The notes: generated from the sequence alone by a model not told the origin. A DNA stretch of 64,000 nucleotides from MWEI01 sp964600235 (GCA_964600235.1 CAZRIV010000015.1:62001-126000), one strand, 5' to 3'; shown: positions 36,662-46,176, counted from the stretch's first letter. Numbers and translations: made by a program.

Positions 36662-37807
36662 GTGACTATAACCAAGTGCAGAGTTTGTGGCAGCAGCTTC
36701 TTCCATGAGCCGCTGCTGCGTTACAGCAATATGCCGAAGGCAGCTCAATTTCTTCCGGACGCCCAATCCCTTGAAAGCGAGAAGGGAGTAGATCTGATTG
36801 TATGCCAATGTTCAAGATGCGGGCTGGTGCAGCTCAGCAATGAGCCGGTCCCTTATTATAAGGAGGTTATCCGCGCAGCTGCCTTTTCCGCTGAGATGAA
36901 TGCCTTCCGGCGAGAACAGTTCAAGGACTTCGTCGCCAGATTTTCTCTTGGGGGGAAAAAAGTCCTGGAAATTGGCTGCGGCAAGGGTGAATACCTTACC
37001 TTGATGCGCGAGACAGGGGCAGACGCCTATGGCGTAGAGCACGGGGAAGAATCTGTTAATGACTGCGTCAAGGCCGGGCTCAAGGTAACCCGCGGGTTTG
37101 TGGAGGCGGGCAGTGATGCGTTGCGCGATGCCCCTTTCGATGCCTTTTTCATATTGAATTTTCTTGAACACATCCCCGACCTGAATTCGACCCTGCGGGG
37201 GATATCAAGTAATATGAGTGCTCAGGCCGTTGGCCTTGTGGAAGTGCCCAATTTCGAAATGATACTGAAACAAAAGTTGTTTTCAGAGTTTATCAATGAT
37301 CATCTCTACTACTTTACCGGAGAAACCATCCGATCCACCTTGAACCGGAACGGTTTTGAAGTCCTGGACTGCAGTCCGGTCTGGTATGATTACATTCTCT
37401 CTGCCGTGGTCAGGAAGCGGACACCTCTTGACGTATCGAACTTTGCATTTTTTCAGCACAGGCTCTCAGGGGAATTGCAAAGTTACATTGCCGGTTTCGG
37501 CAAGAAAAGGGTTGCCGTCTGGGGAGCCGGACATCAGGCCCTGGCAGTTTTGGCATTGGCCGACCTTGCGGACAAGATACGGTACGTGATCGACTCCGCC
37601 CCCTTCAAACAGGGCAGATTCACCCCTTCGACACACATCCCCATCGTCCCGCCCGAGGCGCTGAAAGAAGATCCAGCGGATGCGGTCATCGTCATGGCGG
37701 CGAGTTACTCAGATGAGGTGGCGAAGATAATACACGAAAATTTCGATGAGAGGATCCATGTTTCGATCCTGCGGGACTTCGGTCTCGAACATCTGAACAA
37801 GCCCTAG
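36662..37807 (+). CDS. Sugar C-methyltransferase-like protein with C-terminal Rossmann module
   Basis: This 381-residue protein has three parts. The N-terminal zinc-binding domain has Cys6, Cys9, Cys50 and Cys53. The SAM methyltransferase core carries VLEIGCGKGE at 101-110. A C-terminal Rossmann-like domain starts at KKRVAVWGAG (281-290). This layout is that of sugar C-methyltransferases (TylC3/NovU-like) acting on NDP-4-keto sugars. It starts with GTG behind a GGGAG. The C-terminal domain recurs in other proteins of this island. Confidence 0.85.
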   Translation: MTITKCRVCGSSFFHEPLLRYSNMPKAAQFLPDAQSLESEKGVDLIVCQCSRCGLVQLSNEPVPYYKEVIRAAAFSAEMNAFRREQFKDFVARFSLGGKKVLEIGCGKGEYLTLMRETGADAYGVEHGEESVNDCVKAGLKVTRGFVEAGSDALRDAPFDAFFILNFLEHIPDLNSTLRGISSNMSAQAVGLVEVPNFEMILKQKLFSEFINDHLYYFTGETIRSTLNRNGFEVLDCSPVWYDYILSAVVRKRTPLDVSNFAFFQHRLSGELQSYIAGFGKKRVAVWGAGHQALAVLALADLADKIRYVIDSAPFKQGRFTPSTHIPIVPPEALKEDPADAVIVMAASYSDEVAKIIHENFDERIHVSILRDFGLEHLNKP

Positions 37808-37811
37808 CCTG

Positions 37812-39269
37812 GTGAGCATATTGTCAAAAGTCTGCATGGTCGTGAGATACCCTGATGTCACGGTTGATCTGTCTCCCCTGATGGACAGCATCTGCAGCCA
37901 GACTCATGGAGAGATGGAGATAGTTGTTGTTCCCGACAGGGCGGATCAGGTGGCCGGGCCCGTTGGACTCTTCAGCAGAAGACTGGAGGCAAGGGGCTGC
38001 CCGCTGCTGGTGACGGATTCACAAAAGAGGGCATTCGGCAGCCTGTCCCGCTGCGACTTCTTCTGTTTCCCGGACCCACAGAGTGTTCTTGAGCCCGATT
38101 TCGTTTCCGCAACGACAGGGTTTCTGGATGAATCCACGGAATTCGGGGCCGTCCGCTGCAATGGCATTTATGTCGATGAACGGGATAAGGATTTTGTCAT
38201 CGCACCGGTAACAGATGTCTCCAGACCTCATGAAGGACATATCCTTGAATCTCTCATAGCCAGAGAGACCTCGATCAACATCTGCACGTGGATGGTTCCC
38301 AGACGGGCTATGACCGGAGAGATTATCAACCATTTTCCTGTAGATCCAATCCATTGGGACTGGCAGTTATCCCTTCCACTGGCGCAGACGAACCAGGTGG
38401 GATTCATTGACAGGAACCTGGTTACATTGTTCCACCGCCCGGGCGGTCCCATGACGAACATCCTGACGCGCTACGGAGATCGGAATCGCATTGAAGAGGA
38501 CTTTACCGCGGCCTGCCTTGATGCAATCGAAGGGCTGAATGCTCAGGAAGACGAAAAGGTCACCTGGAGGAGAATAGCAAAAATCGTTTCTATAAGAAAT
38601 CGGATCAAGATCGACAAGACTTTCCGCCAGTGGTCCAATTATGCCGGATATCGGGATGAACTCTCCCGCATTCTTGAAGAGTGCGGCGGCGCACCCGGTA
38701 GCCTTTACCTTTATATCGGCCGGCCCGCCAACATTGATTCCATCAGGGTCGAAGATGTCATAGGGATGTTGACCTACCATTACTCGAATCTTATGCTGCT
38801 GGTCCTGATGAAACGTTTACCAGATGACGTTTCCAGGTGGATCCTGCGGAGGGGATTCGGAGTATACCACGACGCTTCAAAGGGAAGACGCTTCGCCCTG
38901 TATGGTGCGGGGGGAGCGGCATGGGGGGTTCTCCCCACCTTTCTGGCTCTGGGATTCCGTCCTGAGTTTATCTGGGACAGATCCGCGAGGACCGGCCAAA
39001 CCCTTTGGGGAATACCTGTAACCCCACCGGGATTTTCGGCAATCCCGGAGCATGATCGGGAAAACATCGAGATAGTCGTCGCCATCGGGCACAGGTCTGC
39101 AGCGGAAGAGGTGCGGCAACTCCTGAATGAACATGGATTCAAAAGGTTGAGCCACGTAGCTGAATCCGAAGGGGTTCGGGTGTATTTCCAGGACCTGATC
39201 GCAGGATTTTCCACGGCAAATATCTGCCCGGATTCAGCGGCCCCAGAAAGGATGAGCCATGGGGAATAA
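37812..39269 (+). CDS. GT2-like glycosyltransferase with C-terminal Rossmann module
   Basis: This 485-residue protein opens with a divergent GT-A-type region (residues 5-215) with acidic FPDP and a WD-containing DWQLSLPLA segment. A helical stretch follows, then a Rossmann-like domain at about 359-450 beginning GRRFALYGAGGAAWG. The glycosyltransferase call rests on the overall pattern and is moderate. It starts with GTG, 4 nt after the previous stop, and overlaps the next gene by 11 bp. Confidence 0.65.
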   Translation: MSILSKVCMVVRYPDVTVDLSPLMDSICSQTHGEMEIVVVPDRADQVAGPVGLFSRRLEARGCPLLVTDSQKRAFGSLSRCDFFCFPDPQSVLEPDFVSATTGFLDESTEFGAVRCNGIYVDERDKDFVIAPVTDVSRPHEGHILESLIARETSINICTWMVPRRAMTGEIINHFPVDPIHWDWQLSLPLAQTNQVGFIDRNLVTLFHRPGGPMTNILTRYGDRNRIEEDFTAACLDAIEGLNAQEDEKVTWRRIAKIVSIRNRIKIDKTFRQWSNYAGYRDELSRILEECGGAPGSLYLYIGRPANIDSIRVEDVIGMLTYHYSNLMLLVLMKRLPDDVSRWILRRGFGVYHDASKGRRFALYGAGGAAWGVLPTFLALGFRPEFIWDRSARTGQTLWGIPVTPPGFSAIPEHDRENIEIVVAIGHRSAAEEVRQLLNEHGFKRLSHVAESEGVRVYFQDLIAGFSTANICPDSAAPERMSHGE

Positions 39270-40131
39270 ACCGCTGGTGAGCATCTTCGTCCTTGTCTAT
39301 CAGAATTCGCATATGATTCATCATGCGCTCGACTCCATAATCGGACAGGATTATGAAAACATGGAACTGATCGTAAGTGATGACTGCTCCGGGGATTTCA
39401 ATCACCAGCAAATCACGGAATATGTAACATCACGAAACCGCGGAAATATCACACGCGTGCTGATCAATGAAAACCAGACAAACCTTGGAACGGTACGGCA
39501 CTGCAACAGGGCCATCGGCTTGGCTCAGGGCCGGTATATCAAAGGTGTATCCGCTGACAACGCCCTGTACGATGAGAGAGTAATCAGCGATTATGTTGAT
39601 TTCTTTGAAAAGACGGGTGCCCTGGTAGTGGCTTCTCAATGTATGATGTACGATGAAACATTGACACACGCCCTGGCCCCGGCCTTGAGCGAAGGGCAAA
39701 TACAGATGCTCCGGACGCTTTCTCCACGGGAATTGTATCTGGCATTGATACAGAATGACTATGTCAGTGCGCTGGGAGTGGGATTCAACCGGAAATTCTT
39801 CGAGAAATACGGTCCCTATGATGAGAATTACCGCATCGATGAAGACAGGCCCATGTGGCTCAGGATCTCCAGGCTTGGATGCCCTATCCATTACATGGAC
39901 CGCATCACGGCAAAGTTCCGCAGCGGAGGGATCTCACATCTGCATTCAAGGAGCTATGAACGCGCGCGGACCTGGTACGTAGAAGACCTCATCAGGATAT
40001 GGGAACTGGAAATTCTGCCATACAAGGAAATTCTTGGCGACATACTCTGGCAAAGACTGCTGTCCGATTACATGCGTCAATATGAGTGGCCTTTGACCTT
40101 CAGCGACCCCCCCCCGATGAAGTTTTTCTGA
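39259..40131 (+). CDS. GT2 glycosyltransferase
   Basis: This 290-residue family 2 glycosyltransferase opens with PLVSIFVLVYQNSHMIHHAL and the ELIVSDDCSGD segment; the sugar-nucleotide-binding acidic residue lies in GVSADNALYDE. No membrane segments are present, so it is cytosolic. It overlaps the previous gene, and a 79-bp gap follows. Confidence 0.88.
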   Translation: MGNKPLVSIFVLVYQNSHMIHHALDSIIGQDYENMELIVSDDCSGDFNHQQITEYVTSRNRGNITRVLINENQTNLGTVRHCNRAIGLAQGRYIKGVSADNALYDERVISDYVDFFEKTGALVVASQCMMYDETLTHALAPALSEGQIQMLRTLSPRELYLALIQNDYVSALGVGFNRKFFEKYGPYDENYRIDEDRPMWLRISRLGCPIHYMDRITAKFRSGGISHLHSRSYERARTWYVEDLIRIWELEILPYKEILGDILWQRLLSDYMRQYEWPLTFSDPPPMKFF

Positions 40132-40209
40132 CGCAATTCGCTATGTTAAACAGAATAAGCGTTTATATCGCGGAACATGCCTTATGTTTTCGGATGCAGG
40201 GAGAATCCC

Positions 40210-40887
40210 ATGGAAACTGACGGTAAACTGGTTATCATCGGTGCAGGAGAAACGGCTGCCATAGCCTACGAGTATTTCACCCATGATTCGACGTTCAGCG
40301 TCGGCGGTTTTTGTGTTGAAAGGGTCCACCTCAAAGAGGATACCTTTCTCGGGCTTCCTGTTGTTCCGCTGGATGAAGTCAAGCGTTTTTTCCCTCCACC
40401 TGAATTCTCTGCCTTTGTCGCGATCAGTTCGACTCAACTCAACCGGCTTCGCACCCGTCTCTTCCGTGCAGTAAAAGAGATGGGGTATGTCTGTCCGAGC
40501 TATATAAGTTCCCGGGCCTTTGTGTGGCACAATGTGGAGATCGGCGAAAACTGCTTCATCTTCGAGAACAACACGGTGCAACCATTTGTGAAAATCGGGG
40601 ATAACGTGGTGATCTGGAGCGGCAACCACATCGGCCACAACACGACCATCCGCGACAACTGCTTCATCTCTTCCCATGTGGTCATCTCCGGGTTCTGCGA
40701 TATCGGCGAAAATTGCTTCCTGGGCGTCAACAGCACCGTCATCAACAATATCACGATTGCAAAAGACTGCTTCATCGGCGCGGGGGCATTGATACAGAAT
40801 GACACTGAAGAGGGCAGGTTTTATAAAACCGCCGGGGCCGTGGCGTCCCGGGTAGGCTCTCTGCAACGGTTTAACATCAGGGAATAG
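40210..40887 (+). CDS. Sugar O/N-acetyltransferase, NeuD/PglD type
   Basis: This protein of about 225 residues has an N-terminal Rossmann-like PglD domain (KLVIIGAGETAAIAYEYF) and a left-handed beta-helix of hexapeptide repeats (VEIGENCFIFENN to DCFIGAGALIQND). NeuD/PglD-type enzymes acetylate nucleotide-linked amino sugars using acetyl-CoA. It could serve the 3-amino sugar made by the FdtA/FdtB-like genes. The start was set at 40210 because AGGGAG lies just upstream; a longer frame starts at 40177. Confidence 0.88.
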   Translation: METDGKLVIIGAGETAAIAYEYFTHDSTFSVGGFCVERVHLKEDTFLGLPVVPLDEVKRFFPPPEFSAFVAISSTQLNRLRTRLFRAVKEMGYVCPSYISSRAFVWHNVEIGENCFIFENNTVQPFVKIGDNVVIWSGNHIGHNTTIRDNCFISSHVVISGFCDIGENCFLGVNSTVINNITIAKDCFIGAGALIQNDTEEGRFYKTAGAVASRVGSLQRFNIRE

Positions 40888-40889
40888 TA

Positions 40890-41804
40890 ATGAAATGGGA
40901 AAAGAAGGGGTGTATTTATTGCCCAGACGGCAGCATGTCCTGGGCTCTGCATTCTGCACTCACACCGACCCCGTTCCTGCTGGATGAGTCTACGATCAGG
41001 ATTTATGCAGGGTTACGTGACGACAGGGGAGTCAGCAGAATCGGCTACGTAGATGTCCAGGCCGAAAATCCTTTGTGCATCAAGACTGTATCTCCCATTC
41101 CGGTGCTCGATGTGGGATTTCCAGGCACGTTTGACGACAACGGTGTAATCTTGGGAGACATAGTGAACCTAAGAAATCTGATCTACATGTACTATGTAGG
41201 GTTCCAGCTTGTCGAAAAAGTTAAGTTTCTCGCCTTTAGCGGGCTTGCAATAAGTGCGGATGGAGGATCTACATTCCAGCGGTATAGCAATGCACCTGTT
41301 CTTGACAGGAGCAACAACGAACTTTTCTTCAGGGCTATTCATTCAATTCTCTTTGAGGATGGCGTCTGGAAGGCTTGGTGTGGTGTCGGCAGTGACTGGG
41401 TATGGATCAATGGAATACCCTATCCTAAATATAATATCAGGTATTATGAGTCCACTGATGGTGTGAACTTCGCCGACAAAGGTATTGTTTGTATTGAAAA
41501 TTCAGAGAACGAATATCGCATCGGTAGGCCGAGAGTCATAAAGAGAAATAATATCTACAGGATGTTTTATACGAAAGGGACACTGAAAAGGGAATATCTT
41601 CCCGGGTATGCTGAGTCAGACGATGGCATACATTGGATTAGAAAAGATGGAGAAATCGGCATAGCGCCATCGGGAAATGGATGGGATTCAGCCCAGCTGT
41701 GTTATCCGACCGTTGTGTCCCATAGAGACAGGACTTACATGTTCTATAACGGCAATGACTACGGCAAGACCGGTTTTGGTTATGCGGAACTTGTTGAATG
41801 GTAA
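40890..41804 (+). CDS. Five-bladed beta-propeller protein, glycoside-hydrolase-like
   Basis: This 304-residue protein has repeated blades with YAGLRDDRG, MYYVGFQ, WCGVGSDW and MFYTKG-type motifs, matching the GH43/GH32/GH68-like propeller superfamily. No secretion signal is present, so it acts in the cytoplasm, possibly on a nucleotide sugar or on the glycan. Catalytic acids cannot be assigned with confidence. It is visibly more AT-rich than its neighbours. Its end overlaps an alternative start of the next gene. Confidence 0.7.
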   Translation: MKWEKKGCIYCPDGSMSWALHSALTPTPFLLDESTIRIYAGLRDDRGVSRIGYVDVQAENPLCIKTVSPIPVLDVGFPGTFDDNGVILGDIVNLRNLIYMYYVGFQLVEKVKFLAFSGLAISADGGSTFQRYSNAPVLDRSNNELFFRAIHSILFEDGVWKAWCGVGSDWVWINGIPYPKYNIRYYESTDGVNFADKGIVCIENSENEYRIGRPRVIKRNNIYRMFYTKGTLKREYLPGYAESDDGIHWIRKDGEIGIAPSGNGWDSAQLCYPTVVSHRDRTYMFYNGNDYGKTGFGYAELVEW

Positions 41805-41827
41805 CATTTATGAAGGAGAGAACTTCA

Positions 41828-42586
41828 ATGGGTGACCTGGATTACAATCTGCAATCACGGGCGTCACAACAGCAGAAAACAGCACGGGGAAAATTGCTTG
41901 AACTGTTCCAATCCACACCGATCCCCACCGAACACCTCCTGGTGAATCTCGGGCTCTACATGAGAAGTTCGGTAATAGCGAAGTTTCTCTATGTAAATGA
42001 ACTCTACCAGCAGATCATCAATATCCCCGGGGTCGTAATGGAATTCGGGGTCTGGTGGGGGCAGAACCTGGCGCTTTTTGAGTCGCTGCGGGCTGTTTAT
42101 GAGCCATACAACTACACCCGTAAGATCATCGGCTTCGACACCTTTGAAGGATATCCTTCCCTATCGGATCAGGACGGCTCCTGCGATCTTGTCAAGCTGA
42201 ACCAGTATGCGGTGTCAGAGAATTATCTTGAACATCTTTCAGCGCTGCTCGACTACCATCAGCAGGAAAATGTCATGTCCCACGTCAAAAAATTCGAACT
42301 GGTCAAGGGGGATGCGACAATCACTGTCAAAGAGTATCTCGGAAAGCACCCTGAGACGATCGTCTCGCTCGCGTATTTCGACATGCAGCTCTATGAACCT
42401 ACCATAAACTGTCTCGAGGCTGTCAAACCGTATCTTGTGAAAGGATCCGTCATTGCCATGGACGAGCTTAACAGCCCTGAATTCCCGGGAGAGACAGTGG
42501 CATTTCGCGAGGCCTTTGGTTCGATGAGTCTCAGGATTCACCGATCCCGTTTTCTACCTGACCGCTCTTATGCCGTTTTGGAGTAG
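41828..42586 (+). CDS. TylF/MycF-like sugar O-methyltransferase
   Basis: This protein of about 252 residues is of the TylF family, SAM- and metal-dependent enzymes that methylate hydroxyls of deoxysugars. It contains EFGVWWGQNLALFESL as the SAM-binding motif, IGFDTFEGYPSL, and the metal-binding DMQLYEPT plus MDELNSP segments. The start at 41828 has GGAG 9 nt upstream and was preferred to 41798 and 41810. A methylated sugar in the final glycan is implied. Confidence 0.85.
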   Translation: MGDLDYNLQSRASQQQKTARGKLLELFQSTPIPTEHLLVNLGLYMRSSVIAKFLYVNELYQQIINIPGVVMEFGVWWGQNLALFESLRAVYEPYNYTRKIIGFDTFEGYPSLSDQDGSCDLVKLNQYAVSENYLEHLSALLDYHQQENVMSHVKKFELVKGDATITVKEYLGKHPETIVSLAYFDMQLYEPTINCLEAVKPYLVKGSVIAMDELNSPEFPGETVAFREAFGSMSLRIHRSRFLPDRSYAVLE

Positions 42587-42589
42587 TCC

Positions 42590-43537
42590 GTGCGAGAATT
42601 CAGCATAAGGAAATATAATGCCTCGCATCTCAATGCATGGAATGAATTCGTATTGAACTCCAAGAACGGCACCTTCCTCTTTGACCGGCGTTACATGGAA
42701 TACCATGCCGACCGGTTCAACGACTATTCCCTCCTCTGCCTTGACGACAGGGACAGGCTCGTGGCCCTTCTGCCGGGCTCCATCAAGGACGGTGTGGTGA
42801 CAAGCCACGGAGGGCTCACCTACGGCGGCGTAATCTGCAATTCAGCCATGAAGGCAGCGGCCATGCTTAAGGTCTTTGCATCCATCCTGGAATTCATGCG
42901 GCGTGACCATGTCCGCCGGCTGATCTACAAGGCCGTCCCGCATATCTTCCATCAAATCCCTGCAGAAGAGGACCTTTACGCCCTGTCCATGCACAACGCC
43001 TGTCTCTGCCGGCGCGACATCTCCTCAGCCATCTGGCTCCCTGATCGGCTGAAGTTTTCCAAGGGAAAGATTGAAGGGATCAGAAAGGCCCGACGTGCCG
43101 GGATCGTGGTCAGGGATTCGACCGACTATGCATCATTCTTCAAAATCGGCTCTGCGGTGATGCAAGACAGGCACAACCTGCAGCCCGTGCACACCAGCAA
43201 AGAAATGACGCTCCTGGCGGACCGATTCCCCGGTAAAATACTTCTCCATGCTGCGTACAGGGGAGAGCAGATGCTCGCCGGCGCCATCGTATACAGATTT
43301 TCCTCCTCGGCACACGTCCAGTACATGTACAATTCCGATGAAGGATTGGGGGTTGGAGCACTGGATATCGTCATAGATCACCTTGTCAATGAGCGGTACT
43401 CAAAGCTCCGGTTTCTGAGTTTCGGGGTCTCAACCGAAGACGAGGGACGTCACCTCAACGAAGGGCTGATACATCAGAAAGAGATGTTCGGTGCACGTTC
43501 CATCGTCCACGACTTCTATGAGGTGGATATCTCATGA
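42590..43537 (+). CDS. GNAT/FemAB-like acyltransferase
   Basis: This 315-residue protein has a duplicated GNAT-like fold. The N-terminal copy contains GGLTYGGVICN and the C-terminal copy LHAAYRGEQMLAGAIVYR and VQYMYNSDEGLG. FemAB-like enzymes transfer amino-acyl or acyl groups. Its place before fdtA-like genes suggests acylation of an amino sugar, perhaps with an unusual acyl group. GTG start; ATGA overlap with the next gene. Confidence 0.75.
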   Translation: MREFSIRKYNASHLNAWNEFVLNSKNGTFLFDRRYMEYHADRFNDYSLLCLDDRDRLVALLPGSIKDGVVTSHGGLTYGGVICNSAMKAAAMLKVFASILEFMRRDHVRRLIYKAVPHIFHQIPAEEDLYALSMHNACLCRRDISSAIWLPDRLKFSKGKIEGIRKARRAGIVVRDSTDYASFFKIGSAVMQDRHNLQPVHTSKEMTLLADRFPGKILLHAAYRGEQMLAGAIVYRFSSSAHVQYMYNSDEGLGVGALDIVIDHLVNERYSKLRFLSFGVSTEDEGRHLNEGLIHQKEMFGARSIVHDFYEVDIS

Positions 43538-43956
43538 CCGATCTCTCCAGGGAAACAGATACCTGTTCCATCATCGAACTCCCCAAGATCAAGGATTTTA
43601 GAGGAAACCTGACCTTCGTGGAAGGCAGGCGGCACATCCCGTTTACCATCCGTCGGGCCTTCTGGATTTACGACGTGCCCGGCGGTGAGATGCGGGGCAG
43701 CCACGCCTACCACCGGAACAGGGAGGTCATCATTGCCGTGTCAGGGAGTTTCGATGTTGAGGTTGACAATGGGAATAATGTCACAAATTTCCATCTCAAC
43801 CGCTCATACTACGGTCTCTACCTGCCGCCGCTGCACTGGCGGTCGCTCGTGAACTTTTCCACCAACTCGCTCTGTCTTGTCCTGGCTTCCGAGGAGTACG
43901 ACGTGTCCGATTATCTACGTGACTACGACGAGTTTCTCAGGGAAAGGAGGGTCTGA
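43534..43956 (+). CDS. FdtA/QdtA-like cupin, diverged copy
   Basis: This 140-residue cupin has the FdtA-type layout (IIELPKIKDFRGNLTFVEG, then YDVPGGEMRG, then VSGSFDVEVDNG). Compared with the adjacent copy and with family patterns, two conserved spots differ. The usual R-V-Y-Y is R-A-F-W (residues 41-44), and the H-A-H pair is H-A-Y (57-59). It may have lost or changed 3,4-ketoisomerase activity, or act as a partner subunit. It overlaps the next gene as TGATG. Confidence 0.8.
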   Translation: MTDLSRETDTCSIIELPKIKDFRGNLTFVEGRRHIPFTIRRAFWIYDVPGGEMRGSHAYHRNREVIIAVSGSFDVEVDNGNNVTNFHLNRSYYGLYLPPLHWRSLVNFSTNSLCLVLASEEYDVSDYLRDYDEFLRERRV

Positions 43957-44375
43957 TGGCGAATGTCTATGACTGTTCCCTGGTCGAACTGCCCCGCATA
44001 GCGAGCCTCAGCGGCAGCCTCACCCCGGTTTATGGGGGTACGAACATCCCTTTTCAAATAGAGCGTGTCTACTATCTCTACGACGTCCCCGGCGGTGAAG
44101 GCCGGGGCGGGCATGCCCACCGGCAGCTTCACCAGCTCATCGTGGCGGCCAGCGGCAGCTTTGACGTCCTGCTGGACGATGGTGCCAACAGGCGCGTGGT
44201 CCAACTCAACCGTCCCTATTACGGGCTTTATCTTACCAACATGATCTGGCGGGAACTGCTTAACTTTTCTTCAGGAGGGATTTGCCTGGTGCTGGCGTCT
44301 GCACCCTATGACGAGTCGGACTACTACCGGAATTACGAAGAGTTCCGTAGCTCGGCAAAGGCCTTGCAGCAGTGA
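43956..44375 (+). CDS. fdtA: dTDP-4-keto-6-deoxyglucose 3,4-ketoisomerase (FdtA/QdtA-like)
   Basis: This 139-residue cupin has the intact family motif RVYYLYDVPGGEGRGGHAH (residues 37-55), the Tyr and His residues typical of FdtA/QdtA. It shifts the keto group of dTDP-4-keto-6-deoxyglucose to C3, giving the substrate for 3-amination. It is followed by the aminotransferase in GTGA overlap. RmlA and RmlB, needed for the dTDP substrate, are not in the window. Confidence 0.88.
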   Translation: MANVYDCSLVELPRIASLSGSLTPVYGGTNIPFQIERVYYLYDVPGGEGRGGHAHRQLHQLIVAASGSFDVLLDDGANRRVVQLNRPYYGLYLTNMIWRELLNFSSGGICLVLASAPYDESDYYRNYEEFRSSAKALQQ

Positions 44376-45484
44376 ATAACATCCCCTTTCTGGATCTCAA
44401 GGCCCCTTATGCAGAACTGAGAGATGAACTCGATGCGGCTTATCAACGTGTCATGGCGTCCGGCTGGTACATCCTCGGTCGGGAAGTTGAATCGTTCGAA
44501 GCGGAATTTGCCGGGTATTGCGGGGTGCGCCACTGCATCGGGGTGGCCAGCGGGCTGGATGCCCTGCATCTCATCCTGCGCGCCATGAAGATAGGGCCCG
44601 GTGACGAGGTGATTGTTCCAGCGCATACCTATATCGCCACCTGGCTGGCGGTGACAAATGCCGGGGCGACACCTGTCCCCGCAGAACCGGCAGAAAGCAC
44701 ATACAACATCGACCCTTCCAGGGTTGAACAAGCCATTACGGACAAGACAAAGGCCATATTGACTGTTCACCTTTACGGTCAGCCCTCTGACATGGACCCT
44801 ATCAATGAGATAGCCGCCAGGCACGGCCTCAAGGTCATTGAGGATTGCGCCCAGGCTCACGGGGCCAGATACAAGGGTCAAAGGGTCGGGTCCTTGGGGG
44901 ATGCAGCCGGTTTCAGCTTTTATCCAGGTAAAAATATCGGCGCAATCGGTGACGGCGGGGCCGTTACCACGGATGACCCCGCGTTGGCCGGGCGTATCAG
45001 GGATTTGCGGAATTACGGTTCGCGGGTAAAATATTTTCATGAGGTCATCGGGTTCAATTCGCGTCTGGATGAGATGCAGGCGGCCTTCCTGCGGGTAAAG
45101 CTCACCCGCCTCGATGAGTGGAACACTCGACGCCGCGTCGTTGCAGGGCATTATCTCAAGGAGCTTTCTGAAACAGCCGGGTTATTGCTTCCCGTAGTTC
45201 CGGCCTGGGCAGAACCGGTCTGGCATCTTTTTGTCGTCCGCCATCAGAGGCGTGATGACCTCCGGCAAAAGCTGAAAGAAGCCGGCATCGGGACAGTGAT
45301 CCACTACCCTGTCCCGCCTCATTGTCAGAAGGCCTATGGCGACCTTGATTATAAACGCGGGTCTTTTCCCATTTCTGAGCAGTTGGCGGAAGAAGTGCTG
45401 AGCCTGCCCATGGGGCCCCATTTGACACGCACAGAACAGGACGTCGTTATCTCCGATTTGTTAAAATATTGTAGGGTTATCTGA
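44372..45484 (+). CDS. fdtB: DegT-family sugar 3-aminotransferase (FdtB/QdtB-like)
   Basis: This 370-residue PLP aminotransferase has the PLP-lysine in FSFYPGKNIGAIGDGGAV and the DegT N-terminus IPFLDLKAPY. The pairing with an upstream FdtA identifies it as the enzyme giving a dTDP-3-amino-3,6-dideoxyhexose (Fuc3N or Qui3N). The stereochemistry is not readable. The start is a GTG overlapping the upstream stop. Confidence 0.88.
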   Translation: MNNIPFLDLKAPYAELRDELDAAYQRVMASGWYILGREVESFEAEFAGYCGVRHCIGVASGLDALHLILRAMKIGPGDEVIVPAHTYIATWLAVTNAGATPVPAEPAESTYNIDPSRVEQAITDKTKAILTVHLYGQPSDMDPINEIAARHGLKVIEDCAQAHGARYKGQRVGSLGDAAGFSFYPGKNIGAIGDGGAVTTDDPALAGRIRDLRNYGSRVKYFHEVIGFNSRLDEMQAAFLRVKLTRLDEWNTRRRVVAGHYLKELSETAGLLLPVVPAWAEPVWHLFVVRHQRRDDLRQKLKEAGIGTVIHYPVPPHCQKAYGDLDYKRGSFPISEQLAEEVLSLPMGPHLTRTEQDVVISDLLKYCRVI

Positions 45485-45586
45485 TGCCGGGCAGTCAGGG
45501 GGAGGTCCGGTTATCCCTGTACAGATCACAAGGCCTTTCGCACTCTCCATTGTCTTAATCGTATACCTGGAACAGCAGGAGGCAGA

Positions 45587-46102
45587 ATGCTGGCAATCAT
45601 AGAAAAATTAGAGTCGGCAATAGATGACCCTTCAAAAGGTTTGCCGGAGGATATATTTCTCTTCATCAGCAGGGTGACGCCGCTTGTAAATGTTGACCTG
45701 CTTATTAAGAACGAACGGAACCAGACCCTGCTGACCTGGAGAGACGACGGCTACTATCCCGCAAGCTGGCATGTACCGGGCGGCATTATCCGCTATATGG
45801 AAACCATGGCTGACAGAATCCGCGCAGTTGCTGCCTCTGAACTCGGGGCTACGGTCGCTTGCGATCAGAAACCTCTGGCCGTGAACGAAGTGATTCAACC
45901 TAACTATAAAAACAGGGGCCATTTCATATCTTTCCTTTTCCAGTGCAGATTGACCAGCCCGCTTGAGGAACGCACCGGATACAGCAGGGGTGCGCCCCTT
46001 GCAGGTGAATGGGCCTGGCATGACACATGCCCGGACAATCTGATTCCCGTCCACGAGATGTATCGCCGGTACATATCAGCCGGACCTTACACGCTGCCGT
46101 AG
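45587..46102 (+). CDS. NUDIX hydrolase, GDP-mannose-hydrolase-like
   Basis: This 171-residue protein has a NUDIX fold, with WRDDGYYPASWHVPGGII before a degenerate NUDIX box (GGIIRYMETMADRIRAVAAS, then ELG). The box keeps only the last glutamate and lacks the canonical R-E, as GDP-mannose mannosyl hydrolases partly do. A nucleotide-sugar substrate is likely. It follows a 102-bp gap after fdtB and starts behind GGAGG. Confidence 0.75.
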   Translation: MLAIIEKLESAIDDPSKGLPEDIFLFISRVTPLVNVDLLIKNERNQTLLTWRDDGYYPASWHVPGGIIRYMETMADRIRAVAASELGATVACDQKPLAVNEVIQPNYKNRGHFISFLFQCRLTSPLEERTGYSRGAPLAGEWAWHDTCPDNLIPVHEMYRRYISAGPYTLP

Positions 46103-46176
46103 CGTGGGACTCTGCGAACAGGGGGAGAAGGCCCTCGCCGATTGAATCGCATAAGAAAACATCAGGGGGGATTCAA

